DNA of 64,000 bases. It comes from Dyella silvae. GTDB taxonomy: Bacteria > Pseudomonadota > Gammaproteobacteria > Xanthomonadales > Rhodanobacteraceae. Under the pieces are notes generated by a model that worked only from the letters and a program-made list of their open reading frames with translations, did not search any database and was not told the DNA's origin. The DNA is taken from NCBI RefSeq assembly GCF_026421305.1, contig NZ_JAPJBQ010000003.1:496001-560000 (forward strand), given 5' to 3'. Within the stretch, counting starts at the first letter, position 1, and each line of letters starts with the position of its first letter. The position numbers and the translations under genes are program-made. Positions 24,981-34,483 of the stretch are shown piece after piece.

Positions 24981-26014
24981 GGCAGAACAAGATGCAGGGG
25001 CGTGCGCTGTGGCGTGGCCTGATTGTGCTGGTATTGCTGGCGGTGGCGGGCAGCCTGATCTATGGCTGGATGGACTATCAGCGATTTGTCGGCACGCCGC
25101 TCGCTATATCTGCGCAAACGCCGAGCGTCGATGTGGCCAAGGGCAGCAATTTACGCGACGTGGTGGGTCAGTTGCGCGAGCAACATGTCACCCGCACGGG
25201 GCCGCTGTACTGGCGCGTGCTTGCTGAGCAATTGCGCGTGGCCGGGCGATTGCACGCGGGCGAGTACGCACTGACGGCGGGCATGACGCCACGCGACCTG
25301 TTGCTCAACATGGCCGCGGGGAAAGTACTGCAGCGCAACTTCACCATCGTCGATGGCTGGAATTTTCGCGATCTGCGCCAGGCGCTGGCCAAGGCCGACC
25401 GGCTGCGGCAGGACGGTGCGGGTCTGGACGATGCCGCGCTGATGGCGAAGATCGGTGCGACGGGTGAAATGCCTGAGGGGCGCTTTCTTCCCGAAACCTA
25501 CGCCTATGTGAAGGGCGACAGCGATCTGGATATTCTGCGCCGCGCGCATGCCGCGATGGTAAAGATGCTCGATACGCTGTGGGCGCAGCGCGACAAGGAT
25601 CTGCCGCTGGCTACGCCTTACGACGCGTTGATTCTCGCCTCGATCGTGGAGAAAGAGACGGGCAGGGCGGACGAGCGTGCGCGCATCGCTGGCGTGTTCG
25701 TTCGCCGCTTGCAGACGCACATGCTGCTGCAGACTGACCCTACCGTCATCTACGGCATGGGTGATGCGTATGCCGGCAACATCCACAAATCGGACCTCAC
25801 CACCGACACGCCGTACAACACCTATACCCGTCCCGGTCTGCCGCCGACGCCGATTGCCATGCCCGGCAAGCCGGCCATCGATGCGGCGCTTCATCCTGCC
25901 GCGGGCACGGAGTTGTACTTTGTGGCGAAGGGTGACGGCACCCATGTGTTCTCCACAACGCTGGACGAGCACAATCACAACGTTGCCTGCTATCAGTTGA
26001 AGCGCTGCCAATGA
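24977..26014 (+). CDS. mltG: Endolytic murein transglycosylase MltG
   Basis: Inner-membrane lytic transglycosylase thought to end nascent glycan strands. 345 residues. One N-terminal TM segment (about 12-34) is followed by a periplasmic YceG-like region with LysM-like subdomain and the catalytic block LILASIVEKETGRADER, in which Glu225 aligns with the essential Glu of E. coli MltG. TDPTVIYG and the late NPAATGxxLYFVA-like (HPAAGTELYFVAKGDG) motif are conserved. ATG 24977 overlaps the pabC stop (ATGA). pabC-mltG-tmk-holB is the classical gammaproteobacterial order. Confidence 0.95.
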   Translation: MRQNKMQGRALWRGLIVLVLLAVAGSLIYGWMDYQRFVGTPLAISAQTPSVDVAKGSNLRDVVGQLREQHVTRTGPLYWRVLAEQLRVAGRLHAGEYALTAGMTPRDLLLNMAAGKVLQRNFTIVDGWNFRDLRQALAKADRLRQDGAGLDDAALMAKIGATGEMPEGRFLPETYAYVKGDSDLDILRRAHAAMVKMLDTLWAQRDKDLPLATPYDALILASIVEKETGRADERARIAGVFVRRLQTHMLLQTDPTVIYGMGDAYAGNIHKSDLTTDTPYNTYTRPGLPPTPIAMPGKPAIDAALHPAAGTELYFVAKGDGTHVFSTTLDEHNHNVACYQLKRCQ

Positions 26015-26661
26015 CATCACCGGCAAGGACACCGAGAGGAAAGCTCATCACGCTCGAAGGGGGCGAGGGTGCTGGCAAGAGCACCTTGCTCGCGGGGCTG
26101 CGCCAGCATCTGGTGGAGCAGGGCGTTGACCTGGTGCTGACGCGCGAGCCTGGCGGTACGCCACTCGGCGAGGCCGTGCGTGCCATCGTGCTTGATCCCG
26201 CACTCAGGGGCATGAGTGCCGAGACGGAACTGCTGCTGATGTTTGCTTCCCGCGCCCAGCTGGTGCGCGAATGTATCGAGCCGGCGCTGGCGGCTGGCCG
26301 TTGGGTGCTGTGCGACCGCTTCACGGATGCCAGTTACGCGTATCAGGGTGGCGGCCGCGGTATGCCGGTGGAACGCATCGCGACGCTCGAGCAATGGGCG
26401 GCCGATGGTCTGACGCCAGATCTCACCCTGCTACTTGATCTCCCCGTGGCAACCGGGCGCGCACGCGCTGCCGGCCGTGGCGAGGCAGATCGCATCGAGG
26501 CCGAGGCGGATGGTTTCTTCGAGCGCGTGCGCGCGGCGTATCGTGCGCGGGCTGCGGCCGAGCCCGGTCGTTTCCGCGTCATCGATGCCAGCCAGACACC
26601 TGCTGAGGTATTGGCTGCCGCCATCGAAGCCACCCGTCATCTGTTTGGAGCTATTGCGTGA
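26011..26661 (+). CDS. tmk: Thymidylate kinase
   Basis: Phosphorylates dTMP to dTDP. 216 residues with P-loop LEGGEGAGKST (about 14-24), the DR(Y/F) motif in VLCDRFTDASYAYQG and LLLDLPVATGRARAAGR in the lid region. The ATG overlaps the mltG stop and the end overlaps holB (GTGA). Confidence 0.97.
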   Translation: MTSPARTPRGKLITLEGGEGAGKSTLLAGLRQHLVEQGVDLVLTREPGGTPLGEAVRAIVLDPALRGMSAETELLLMFASRAQLVRECIEPALAAGRWVLCDRFTDASYAYQGGGRGMPVERIATLEQWAADGLTPDLTLLLDLPVATGRARAAGRGEADRIEAEADGFFERVRAAYRARAAAEPGRFRVIDASQTPAEVLAAAIEATRHLFGAIA

Positions 26662-27593
26662 ACACCATGCCCTGGCACGCCGAGCACTGGTCGCGACTGC
26701 AGGCGCGCCGCACGCGTGATGCCATGCCTCATGCCTTGTTGCTGTGCGGGCCTGCCGGTCTCGGCAAGCGCGACTTCATGCATCGCTTTGCGCAAGGCTT
26801 GTTGTGCACGCAGGCGCCGGACGGCGAGCCTTGCGGGCAATGCCGTAGCTGCCAGTTGTTTGCGGCAGGCACGCACCCGGACTACGCCGTGCTCACGTTC
26901 GGCCTGCGCAAGGATGGTGTCCAGCGCAGCGAGATCGTTGTCGACCAGATTCGTGAACTGTCGGCGCGGCTGGCCATGGCCAGCCAGTTCGGCGGCTGGC
27001 AGATCGTGTGCATCGATCCTGCCGACGCGATGAATGCGGCGGCGGCCAATGCCTTGCTCAAAACGCTGGAAGAGCCATCGCCACAGACGTTGTTGCTGCT
27101 GGTTGCCGATGCGCCATGGCGCTTGCCGCAGACTATTCGCAGTCGCTGTCAGCGCATCGAATTTCACTTGCCATCACGAGACGAGGCGCTCGACTGGCTG
27201 CAGCACCAGGGTGTGAAGGATGCAGCCACAGCGCTGGACGCTGCCGGCGGTAATCCGGGACTCGCACGTGCGTGGGGAGAAGAGGGGGCGCTGGCGCGTC
27301 GCCAGGAAGTCCGCAAGGATCTGGGCGCGCTGGCCGCCGGTCGCGGCGAAGCGATGGAAGTGGCTAAGCGCTGGCTCGACAACGAACCCGAACAGCGTTT
27401 GTGGTTCGCTGCCCAGGCGGTGGCGGATGAGGCCCGGACGCGTGCGGCGGCAGGCGCGGGTCCGCTGGTCAGTCAGCTGGATGCCGAAGGGTTGGATCGG
27501 TGGTACATGGCCGCCAACCGTGCGCGCGAATCGCTGCGCGGACCGTTGCGTGGCGATCTGGTACTGCTGGAACTGCTGGCCTCCTGGCGTTGA
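26658..27593 (+). CDS. holB: DNA polymerase III subunit delta prime
   Basis: Non-ATPase clamp-loader subunit. 311 residues. A degenerate P-loop (GPAGLGKRD), four Cys of the zinc module (CTQAPDGEPCGQCRSC), [17 protein letters not shown] and the SRC motif (TIRSRCQRIEF) are present. GTG 26658 is chosen because GGAG (26647-26650) lies at correct spacing and it overlaps the tmk stop; an ATG at 26667 is possible. In related bacteria pilZ follows directly; here two extra genes intervene. Confidence 0.95.
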   Translation: MNTMPWHAEHWSRLQARRTRDAMPHALLLCGPAGLGKRDFMHRFAQGLLCTQAPDGEPCGQCRSCQLFAAGTHPDYAVLTFGLRKDGVQRSEIVVDQIRELSARLAMASQFGGWQIVCIDPADAMNAAAANALLKTLEEPSPQTLLLLVADAPWRLPQTIRSRCQRIEFHLPSRDEALDWLQHQGVKDAATALDAAGGNPGLARAWGEEGALARRQEVRKDLGALAAGRGEAMEVAKRWLDNEPEQRLWFAAQAVADEARTRAAAGAGPLVSQLDAEGLDRWYMAANRARESLRGPLRGDLVLLELLASWR

Positions 27594-27675
27594 TCCGCCT
27601 TTTGCACGGAATGCCAGAGTGTCCACTGATACGCTGGGAAAGCCTTGTGACAGGCCGTCTGCCTACCCTGACGAG

Positions 27676-29298
27676 ATGACGTTTTCCCCGCAACGCCGCC
27701 TCCCTGTTTGGTCCTGGCTATCCCTCCTCATCCTGCTGGTCATGCGACTGGCATGGCTTAACGCGTACGCGCTCAACTCCGACGAAGCGCAGCACGCGCA
27801 TGTGGCGTGGGCCTGGACGCAAGGGCTGCTGCCGTATCGCGATGTTTTCGATAATCACGGCCCGTTATTCAGTTGGTTGCATTCCCCGCTGCTGGGTTGG
27901 CTGGACGGTCGCGTCGATGTCCTGACCTGGCTGCGGCTGGCGATGCAGGTTTGGTACGTCGTCGCGCTGGGTGCCGTTGGCTGGATGGCATCTCGCCTTT
28001 ACGGCTGGCGCGTGGCCGCGGTGACGATGCTGGTGGCGGGACTGTTTCCTCGCTTTTTTATCGTCAGCGGCCAGTTCCGCACGGACGATATGTGGATGGC
28101 GATGTGGCTGCTCGGTCTGGCCTTTGTCGCCGGCGCGCCGCCGCGTGCATGGCGCTATTTCATGATGGGGTTGTCCATCGGGTGCGCGCTGTCGGTATCG
28201 CAGAAGACGCTGGTGCTGATCGCCACGGCGCTGGTGGCTGCCGTGGTCGTTCGCTGGCTGCGTCCGTCCGGCACGCCGCGTACCGGTATCCGGTGCTGGC
28301 TGGCGGCCCTGGCTGGGCTGCTGCTGGTGCCGGCCATCTTCACGTTATGGCTGGCGGCGCACGGTGTGCTGGGCGATGCGTGGTATGGGCTGGCCGGTTA
28401 CAACGTGGGTGGCGGCGCAACCAAGCGTCATGCCGCGCAGCAGTTACTGTGGTTCCTGATCCTTGCGGCGATGCTGCTGGTGTTGTGCGTGCGCCAGGTG
28501 CGACGACGCGCCTTGCCGGAATTTGACTGGACCGTCTTTTTCGTTCTCCAGGGCGGCCTGTTTCTTCTGCTGATCTGGTTCGTCTGGCCGCTCATCACCA
28601 AGCAGGATTTTCTGCCGGTGTTGCCCACGCTCACACTGGCGATCGTGGGTGGGCTGTCCGGCTGGCGCTGGTTGCAGCAACGACCGCAGCTTCGCAGCTC
28701 GTTGGTGGTGTTGGCGCTGGCCATTGAGTTCGTGACTCTGATTGCTTACGCGCCGCCCTGGCGGGACGAGCTGGTGGCGCAGCGAGCCGAACTGACGATG
28801 GTGCTTCATTACACTGATCCGGGCGATACCGTGATGGATCCCAAGGGCGACACGATTTTTCGTGCGCGTCCTTACTACCCGGTCATCGAAAGCCTGGCCA
28901 TGCTCAGGCTGCGGCGCGGGCAGATGGCCGACACCATTGCCGACGATCTGGTAAATCATCAGACCATGCTGGTGGTGGCGCGCCGCCTTCCTCGCGAAAC
29001 GGCCGGCTTCGTCATGCGCAACTATGTGCCCGCAGGCGGCGATGTGATGGTGGCAGGCCGTATCCTTTCCACGCCTGCCACTGAGCAGACCATCGAAGTA
29101 AGTGTGCCGGGAGACTACGTAGTGACGGATGGCCATCAACGGTTGAGCGGCAGCCTCGACGGCGGGCCGGTGGCCGATCACTGGGTGATGGCGCCCGGCG
29201 TTCATCATCTCGCGCTGAATTCCGGTGCCCCGGTGGCCATGGTGTGGACCCAGGCCTTCGACCGCGGCTGGCGCCCCTTGTTGCCAGAGAGGCTCTGA
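27676..29298 (+). CDS. GT-C fold membrane glycosyltransferase (family 39/83-like)
   Basis: 540-residue polytopic inner-membrane protein with about ten hydrophobic segments between residues 8 and 375, and a roughly 150-residue C-terminal periplasmic domain. The first external loop carries LNSDEAQHAHVAWAWTQG, with the acidic pair expected of GT-C enzymes, and then DNHGPLFSWLHSPLLG, resembling the PMT/ArnT pattern. It probably transfers a sugar from a polyprenyl-phosphate donor; acceptor unknown. A GTG at 27620 is an alternative start. The stop is one base before the PIG-L deacetylase ATG, so the two are coupled. Confidence 0.72.
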   Translation: MTFSPQRRLPVWSWLSLLILLVMRLAWLNAYALNSDEAQHAHVAWAWTQGLLPYRDVFDNHGPLFSWLHSPLLGWLDGRVDVLTWLRLAMQVWYVVALGAVGWMASRLYGWRVAAVTMLVAGLFPRFFIVSGQFRTDDMWMAMWLLGLAFVAGAPPRAWRYFMMGLSIGCALSVSQKTLVLIATALVAAVVVRWLRPSGTPRTGIRCWLAALAGLLLVPAIFTLWLAAHGVLGDAWYGLAGYNVGGGATKRHAAQQLLWFLILAAMLLVLCVRQVRRRALPEFDWTVFFVLQGGLFLLLIWFVWPLITKQDFLPVLPTLTLAIVGGLSGWRWLQQRPQLRSSLVVLALAIEFVTLIAYAPPWRDELVAQRAELTMVLHYTDPGDTVMDPKGDTIFRARPYYPVIESLAMLRLRRGQMADTIADDLVNHQTMLVVARRLPRETAGFVMRNYVPAGGDVMVAGRILSTPATEQTIEVSVPGDYVVTDGHQRLSGSLDGGPVADHWVMAPGVHHLALNSGAPVAMVWTQAFDRGWRPLLPERL

Positions 29299-29299
29299 T

Positions 29300-30223
29300 A
29301 TGGCGTTGAGCCTGAACGCCGGCACGCGCCTGCTGGTCATTGCCCCGCACCCGGATGATGAGTCGATCGCCACCGGCGAACTGATCCAGCAGGTGCGCCA
29401 GGCAGGCGGCGAAGTTCGAATCCTGCTGCTTACCAATGGCGACAACAATCCATGGCCACAGCGGTGGGTCGAGAAGCGCCTGCACATTGGCACCGATGAG
29501 CGGCGTCGATGGGGTGAGCGTCGCCGGGGCGAAGTGGCCAAGGCCCTGGCGCAGTTGGGGGTGGAGGCGTCGTCGTTTGAGGCGTTGAGCTGGCCCGATA
29601 TGGGGGTTACGGATCGCCTACATGACGCACTGGCACCCTCGTTGGCCGCCATCACTGCCAGCCTGGAGGCCTGCCAGCCGAATCTGGTTGCCTTGCCGTC
29701 CCTGGGGGATCACCACCCGGATCACAGTGCGGCCCATGTCATCACCCGCCTGGCGGTCGACAGCTGGCAGGGGAAGGCCCCCCGGTTGCTCGCTTATCTG
29801 GTCCACGGCCGTGAAAGTCAGGTGACCGGCAAGGTGAAGCTCGACTCCTCGGTGGGGCTGCACGCCAACAAACTGGCCGCGCTGACCTGTCATCAAAGTC
29901 AGATGGCACTCAGCGGCAAACGTATGCGGCGCCTGGCGGACAGGGCCGAGCGTTACCAGTGGGTGAAGAGCATGGACCGAGGTACCGCCGTGCTGCCGTG
30001 GGAGCCTTCGCCGGTCCTGCAGCCCTGGATGCACCTGACCATGGCCGATCACAGCGGCGTGCGTAGCTGGCCGTGGCATCGGGCACCGCTGGCCCGCGAT
30101 GGGCAGGGGCGGTACGTGCTGCACGGGTTGGCGGACGATGTCTCGGGGCCCCGCTTTGCCAAGCTCCATATGAACGTTCCGTCGCCCTGGATCTTCGACC
30201 GCTGGGGCTGGTGCGAGCTCTAG
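29300..30223 (+). CDS. PIG-L/LmbE family deacetylase
   Basis: 307-residue zinc-dependent N-acetylsugar (or N-acyl) deacetylase. Metal motif APHPDDES (His17, Asp19, Asp20) and the second site GDHHPDHSAAH (His138-His142) are both intact. No signal peptide, so cytoplasmic. It is coupled to the upstream membrane glycosyltransferase (TGA-T-ATG), suggesting successive steps on one glycoconjugate. The C-terminal third (from about residue 215) is extra relative to a minimal PIG-L domain. Confidence 0.85.
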   Translation: MALSLNAGTRLLVIAPHPDDESIATGELIQQVRQAGGEVRILLLTNGDNNPWPQRWVEKRLHIGTDERRRWGERRRGEVAKALAQLGVEASSFEALSWPDMGVTDRLHDALAPSLAAITASLEACQPNLVALPSLGDHHPDHSAAHVITRLAVDSWQGKAPRLLAYLVHGRESQVTGKVKLDSSVGLHANKLAALTCHQSQMALSGKRMRRLADRAERYQWVKSMDRGTAVLPWEPSPVLQPWMHLTMADHSGVRSWPWHRAPLARDGQGRYVLHGLADDVSGPRFAKLHMNVPSPWIFDRWGWCEL

Positions 30224-30344
30224 CGCGACAAGCTCGCCCTAGGCTCCCGTCACATTCTCTCGACAGGTCGCTTGTCGCCCCGGCGTCACGCTCGTTAGGA
30301 TGCTCATCCGGGGCGCTTGCTCCGAGCGGTTTGCAGGAGCAACC

Positions 30345-30701
30345 ATGAATCCGGTCATCGGCGCCCGCCAGGGCATTATTTCTTTGAAGATCAAGGACAC
30401 GGCGTCGCTGTACAACGCCTACATGCCTTATTTGAAGAACGGTGGCCTGTTTGCGCCCACCGCCCAGAAGTACGCCCTGGGCGATGAAGTGGTGCTGCTG
30501 ATCAACCTGACCGACGAAGGTGAACGCCTGTCGGTGGCAGGCAAGGTGGTCTGGGTCACCCCGGTTGGCGCACAGGGCAATCGCACCGCCGGCATCGGCG
30601 TGCAGTTCAACGAGAGCTCCGATGGCGAAGTGGCCCGCACCCGCATCGAGAACCTTCTGGTGGGTATGACCGGGTCTGAGCGCCCGACGCACACGATGTG
30701 A
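30345..30701 (+). CDS. pilZ: Type IV pilus assembly PilZ-domain protein
   Basis: 118 residues from ATG 30345 with GGAG at 30335. Single PilZ domain: LFAPTAQKYALGDEVVLLINL, GKVVWVTPVG and GIGVQF. The N-terminal RxxxR c-di-GMP motif is missing, as in the canonical PilZ of Pseudomonas and Xanthomonas, which does not bind c-di-GMP but acts with FimX and PilB in pilus extension. Its location in the tmk-holB neighbourhood fits this orthologue. An upstream in-frame ATG at 30300 is disfavoured. Confidence 0.87.
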   Translation: MNPVIGARQGIISLKIKDTASLYNAYMPYLKNGGLFAPTAQKYALGDEVVLLINLTDEGERLSVAGKVVWVTPVGAQGNRTAGIGVQFNESSDGEVARTRIENLLVGMTGSERPTHTM

Positions 30702-31019
30702 GCTTCCGCTCACTGGGGGGGGCATCCGCCCGCCTGTAAGACCTTGGTAGTAATACCTTGCGCAGCCGTCGAATCAGGCTCGCGCGAGCGTATGCAAACC
30801 CTCTTGAAAATACCGGTCAAGGCTTGTTGTTGTTAAGCGCGCTGATACAATGTCGCGATTCCCGACTCTGATCGTGGAAAGTCGGACGTTCACTGCTGTC
30901 CCTGGCATGTGACCGTACTGCATAACTCATGGCCTTCATCGGCCTGCTGAATCCGGTTCCGGACCGTTTCCCCCGACGGTCACTGATGCGCCAATGAAGG
31001 CGCGGAGGTACGTTTCACC
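30702..31019 (+). promoter_or_regulatory. nuo operon promoter and structured leader (318-base gene-free region)
   Basis: No gene seen. A promoter with TTGTTG (30824-30829), 16-bp spacer and extended TGA-TACAAT -10 (30846-30851) predicts a start near 30858 and a leader of about 160 bases. In the leader: CCGACT/AGTCGG (30862-30885), GACCGT/ACGGTC (30962-30981) and GCGCC-AATGAA-GGCGC (30988-31003), the last abutting the GGAGGT Shine-Dalgarno (31004-31009) of nuoA. Confidence 0.6.
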
Positions 31020-31376
31020 GTGCTTGCCGAATACTGGCCCATTCTGCTGTTCATCGGCGTTGCCGCCGGCCTTGGCGTGGTGCTGCTGGCCATTGGCCTG
31101 CTAGCTGGCCCCCGTCGTCCCGAAGCGGAAAAGCTTTCGCCCTACGAGTGCGGCTTCGAGGCCTTCGAAGACGCGCGTATGCGTTTTGACGTGCGCTACT
31201 ACTTGCTGGCGATTCTCTTCATCATTTTCGATCTGGAAATCGCCTTTCTGTTCCCGTGGGCAGTGGTGTTCCAGAAGATCGGCATCATCGCGCTGATTGA
31301 AATGGCGCTGTTCCTGCTGCTGCTGGTCATTGGTTTTGCTTACGTGTGGAAGAAGGGAGCACTGGAATGGGAGTGA
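31020..31376 (+). CDS. nuoA: NADH-quinone oxidoreductase subunit A
   Basis: 118-residue membrane subunit of respiratory complex I, three TM helices, with the conserved loop [24 protein letters not shown]. It starts with GTG 31020, preceded by GGAGGT at 10 bases. First gene of a complete nuoA-N set; its end overlaps nuoB. Confidence 0.97.
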   Translation: MLAEYWPILLFIGVAAGLGVVLLAIGLLAGPRRPEAEKLSPYECGFEAFEDARMRFDVRYYLLAILFIIFDLEIAFLFPWAVVFQKIGIIALIEMALFLLLLVIGFAYVWKKGALEWE

Positions 31377-31924
31377 TCTCGTCCCTCGACCGGGTGATGC
31401 ACAACCCGCAGCCGTTGAACCTGGTGGACGACATTCTGCGTCCGGCCGAGGACAACCCCGTTATCCAGCGCGGCTTCGCCACCACCAGCGTCGACGCGCT
31501 GATGAACTGGGCACGCACCGGTTCGATGTGGCCGATGACCTTTGGTCTCGCCTGTTGCGCCGTGGAAATGATGCATGCCGGCGCCGCGCGCCTGGATCTG
31601 GACCGCTACGGCGTGGTGTTCCGTCCGAGTCCGCGCCAGTCCGACGTGATGATCGTGGCCGGCACCCTCGTCAACAAGATGGCCCCGGCGCTGCGCAAGG
31701 TCTACGACCAGATGCCGGATCCCAAGTGGGTCATCTCCATGGGTAGCTGCGCCAATGGTGGCGGCTATTACCACTACTCGTATTCGGTGGTGCGCGGCTG
31801 CGATCGCATCGTGCCGGTGGACATCTACGTGCCGGGCTGCCCGCCGACGGCCGAAGCGCTGATCCACGGCATTCTGCAGTTGCAGAAGAAGATCCGCCGC
31901 ACCAACACCATCGCGCGTTCTTAA
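31367..31924 (+). CDS. nuoB: NADH-quinone oxidoreductase subunit B
   Basis: 185 residues; peripheral-arm subunit carrying cluster N2, the last iron-sulfur centre before quinone. The tandem Cys of [13 protein letters not shown], the Cys of [13 protein letters not shown] and that of [14 protein letters not shown] form the 4Fe-4S site. ATG 31367 lies within the last codons of nuoA (10-base overlap); an upstream in-frame ATG would extend the overlap and is not preferred. Confidence 0.97.
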   Translation: MGVISSLDRVMHNPQPLNLVDDILRPAEDNPVIQRGFATTSVDALMNWARTGSMWPMTFGLACCAVEMMHAGAARLDLDRYGVVFRPSPRQSDVMIVAGTLVNKMAPALRKVYDQMPDPKWVISMGSCANGGGYYHYSYSVVRGCDRIVPVDIYVPGCPPTAEALIHGILQLQKKIRRTNTIARS

Positions 31925-31940
31925 AAGGCGCAGCTGAGCC

Positions 31941-32669
31941 ATGACTGATACTCCGATCAACTCGCTGGCCGAGCGCCTGTCTGCGCGATTCGGCGACACG
32001 CTGAAGATCAGCGTCGCCCGCAATGAAGTCACCGCTGAAGTGGCCGCTGCCGATCTGCTCGCAGTGGCCGTCGCGCTGCGTGATGAGGCACCGTTCCGTT
32101 TCGGCGTGCCGATCGACGTCTGCGGCGTCGACTACATGAGCTACGGCCAGACCGAGTGGGACACGGAAACCGTGTCCGGCACCGGCTTCTCGCGTGGCGT
32201 GGAAGGCGAGGCCATGGGCCGTTTCGCGTGGTCCGACCGTCCGCGTCCCGATACGCTGCCGAATCGCTTTGCGTCCGTCGTGCACCTCCTGTCGCTGGAA
32301 AACAATCAGCGTTTGCGCCTGCGCGTCTTCTGCGAAGACGACACGCTGCCGGTGGTGCCGTCGCTGACCGGCATCTGGCCGGGCGTGAACTGGTTCGAGC
32401 GCGAGTCGTTCGACCTGTTCGGCATTGTTTACGAAGGCCATCCGGACCTGCGCCGCATCCTCACCGACTACGGTTTCGTGGGTCATCCGTTCCGCAAGGA
32501 TTTCCCGCTGATCGGCAACGTCGAAGTGCGCTACGACCCCGAGCAGAAGCGCGTGGTGTACGAACCCGTGTCGATCGAACCGCGTGTGCTGGTGCCGCGC
32601 GTCATCCGTGACGATGCCGACCTGCTGCAGGCCAAGGCCGAAGCAGCCGATAACTGGCGGAACAACTGA
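31941..32669 (+). CDS. nuoC: NADH-quinone oxidoreductase subunit C
   Basis: 242-residue 30-kDa subunit of the peripheral arm, separate from NuoD (not fused as in E. coli). Signature [24 protein letters not shown] and [15 protein letters not shown] are intact. nuoD begins two bases after its stop. Confidence 0.97.
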   Translation: MTDTPINSLAERLSARFGDTLKISVARNEVTAEVAAADLLAVAVALRDEAPFRFGVPIDVCGVDYMSYGQTEWDTETVSGTGFSRGVEGEAMGRFAWSDRPRPDTLPNRFASVVHLLSLENNQRLRLRVFCEDDTLPVVPSLTGIWPGVNWFERESFDLFGIVYEGHPDLRRILTDYGFVGHPFRKDFPLIGNVEVRYDPEQKRVVYEPVSIEPRVLVPRVIRDDADLLQAKAEAADNWRNN

Positions 32670-32671
32670 TC

Positions 32672-33925
32672 ATGCAAGAGATCCGCAATTACACGATGAA
32701 CTTCGGCCCGCAGCATCCTGCTGCGCACGGCGTGCTGCGCCTGGTGCTGGAGATGGACGGCGAAACCATCGTCCGTGCCGATCCGCACGTGGGCCTGCTC
32801 CACCGCGGCACGGAAAAGCTGGCCGAGTCCAAGCCGTTCAATCAGTCGATCGGCTACATGGATCGCCTCGACTATGTGTCGATGATGTGCAACGAGCACG
32901 CCTACGTGCGCGCCATCGAAACCCTGATGGGGATCGAGGTGCCGGAGCGTGCGCAGTACATCCGCACCATGTTCGACGAAATCACCCGCATCCTGAACCA
33001 CCTGATGTGGATCGGCTCCAACGCGCTCGACCTGGGTGCGATGGCCGTGTTCCTGTACGCGTTCCGTGAGCGCGAGGAACTGATGGACGTCTACGAGGCG
33101 GTGTCGGGCGCGCGCATGCACGCGACCTACTATCGTCCGGGCGGCGTCTATCGCGACCTCCCGAATCAGATGTCGCAGTACCGCGAGTCGCCCTGGCACA
33201 AGGGCGCGGACCTCAAGCGCCTCAACAGCTGGCGCGAAGGCTCCATGCTCGACTACCTCGAAGCGTTTACCAGCGACTTCCCGACCAAGGTGGACGAGTA
33301 CGAGGAACTGCTCACCAATAACCGCATCTGGAAGCAGCGTACCGTCGGCATCGGCGTCATCTCGCCCGAAATGGCCCAGGCCTGGGGCATGACAGGTGTG
33401 ATGCTGCGCGGTTCGGGCATCGAGTGGGATCTGCGCAAGAAGCAGCCGTACGCCAAGTACGCCGAGATGGATTTCGACATTCCGGTGGCTTCGGGCGGCG
33501 ACTGCTACGACCGTTACCTGGTACGCGTCGAAGAGATGCGCCAGTCCAACCGCATCATCCAGCAGTGCGTGAAGTGGCTGAAGGCCAACCCCGGCCCGGT
33601 CATCGTGCAGAACTACAAGGTCGCTCCGCCTCATCGTGAAGACATGAAGGAGGACATGGAAGCGCTGATTCACCACTTCAAGTTGTTCACCGAAGGCTAC
33701 GGCGTGCCGGCAGGCGAGACGTACGCGGCGGTGGAAGCACCGAAGGGTGAGTTCGGCTGCTACCTGGTGTCGGACGGTGCGAACAAGCCGTTCCGCGTGC
33801 ACCTGCGCGCACCGGGTTTTGCCCATCTTTCGTCGATGGACGCCATCGTGCGTGGCCACATGCTGGCCGACGTGGTGGCGATGATCGGTACCTATGACCT
33901 CGTGTTCGGCGAAGTCGATCGCTGA
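32672..33925 (+). CDS. nuoD: NADH-quinone oxidoreductase subunit D
   Basis: 417-residue 49-kDa subunit lining the quinone site with NuoB. The N-terminal [16 protein letters not shown] contains the conserved quinone-contacting His region; the late [25 protein letters not shown] region is typical. Full length for the family. Confidence 0.97.
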   Translation: MQEIRNYTMNFGPQHPAAHGVLRLVLEMDGETIVRADPHVGLLHRGTEKLAESKPFNQSIGYMDRLDYVSMMCNEHAYVRAIETLMGIEVPERAQYIRTMFDEITRILNHLMWIGSNALDLGAMAVFLYAFREREELMDVYEAVSGARMHATYYRPGGVYRDLPNQMSQYRESPWHKGADLKRLNSWREGSMLDYLEAFTSDFPTKVDEYEELLTNNRIWKQRTVGIGVISPEMAQAWGMTGVMLRGSGIEWDLRKKQPYAKYAEMDFDIPVASGGDCYDRYLVRVEEMRQSNRIIQQCVKWLKANPGPVIVQNYKVAPPHREDMKEDMEALIHHFKLFTEGYGVPAGETYAAVEAPKGEFGCYLVSDGANKPFRVHLRAPGFAHLSSMDAIVRGHMLADVVAMIGTYDLVFGEVDR

Positions 33926-33943
33926 GCCCGGAGGAAAGCACAC

Positions 33944-34471
33944 ATGAAAGCCACCGGAAATTACGAGCAGGTCAAGAACGTCGACCCGCTCGTCGTACTC
34001 AACGAACACACTCGTCATCACATCGAGGAGTGGGTTGCCCGTTTTCCTGCGGACCGCAAGCGTTCGGCGCTGATCCAGTCGCTGTTTGCCGCGCAGGAGC
34101 AGAACCACGGCTTCCTCACCGATGAGCTGATCACCGCGGTTGCCAAGTACCTCGAGCTGCCCGCCGTGTGGGCCTACGAGGTCGCCAGCTTCTACTCGAT
34201 GCTCGAGACCAAGCCGGTAGGCCGCAACAACGTCGCCATTTGCACCAACATCTCGTGCTGGCTCAATGGCGCCGATGAGCTGGTGGCGCACGCCGAGAAG
34301 AAGCTGGGCATCAAGCTGGGCGAAAGCACGGCCGATGGCCGCGTGTATCTGAAGCGCGAAGAAGAATGCATCGCCGCTTGCGCCAACGCGCCGGCGATGA
34401 CCGTCAATGGTCACTACCACGAGCGTCTCTCGATCCAGAAGATCGACGAAATTCTCGACGGTCTCAAGTAA
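33944..34471 (+). CDS. nuoE: NADH-quinone oxidoreductase subunit E
   Basis: 175-residue thioredoxin-like 24-kDa subunit holding the 2Fe-2S cluster N1a, with Cys in CTNISCWL and ECIAACANAPAM. A GGAGG Shine-Dalgarno precedes the ATG. It works with NuoF and NuoG in the NADH-oxidising module. Confidence 0.97.
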   Translation: MKATGNYEQVKNVDPLVVLNEHTRHHIEEWVARFPADRKRSALIQSLFAAQEQNHGFLTDELITAVAKYLELPAVWAYEVASFYSMLETKPVGRNNVAICTNISCWLNGADELVAHAEKKLGIKLGESTADGRVYLKREEECIAACANAPAMTVNGHYHERLSIQKIDEILDGLK

Positions 34472-34483
34472 GGGCAGGGCGCA

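Noticed and set aside
30900-31019. Possible tRNA-Leu before nuoA, expected from xanthomonad gene order
   Set aside because: No cloverleaf, T-loop GGTTCGAATCC-like sequence or CCA end could be found in 30702-31019.
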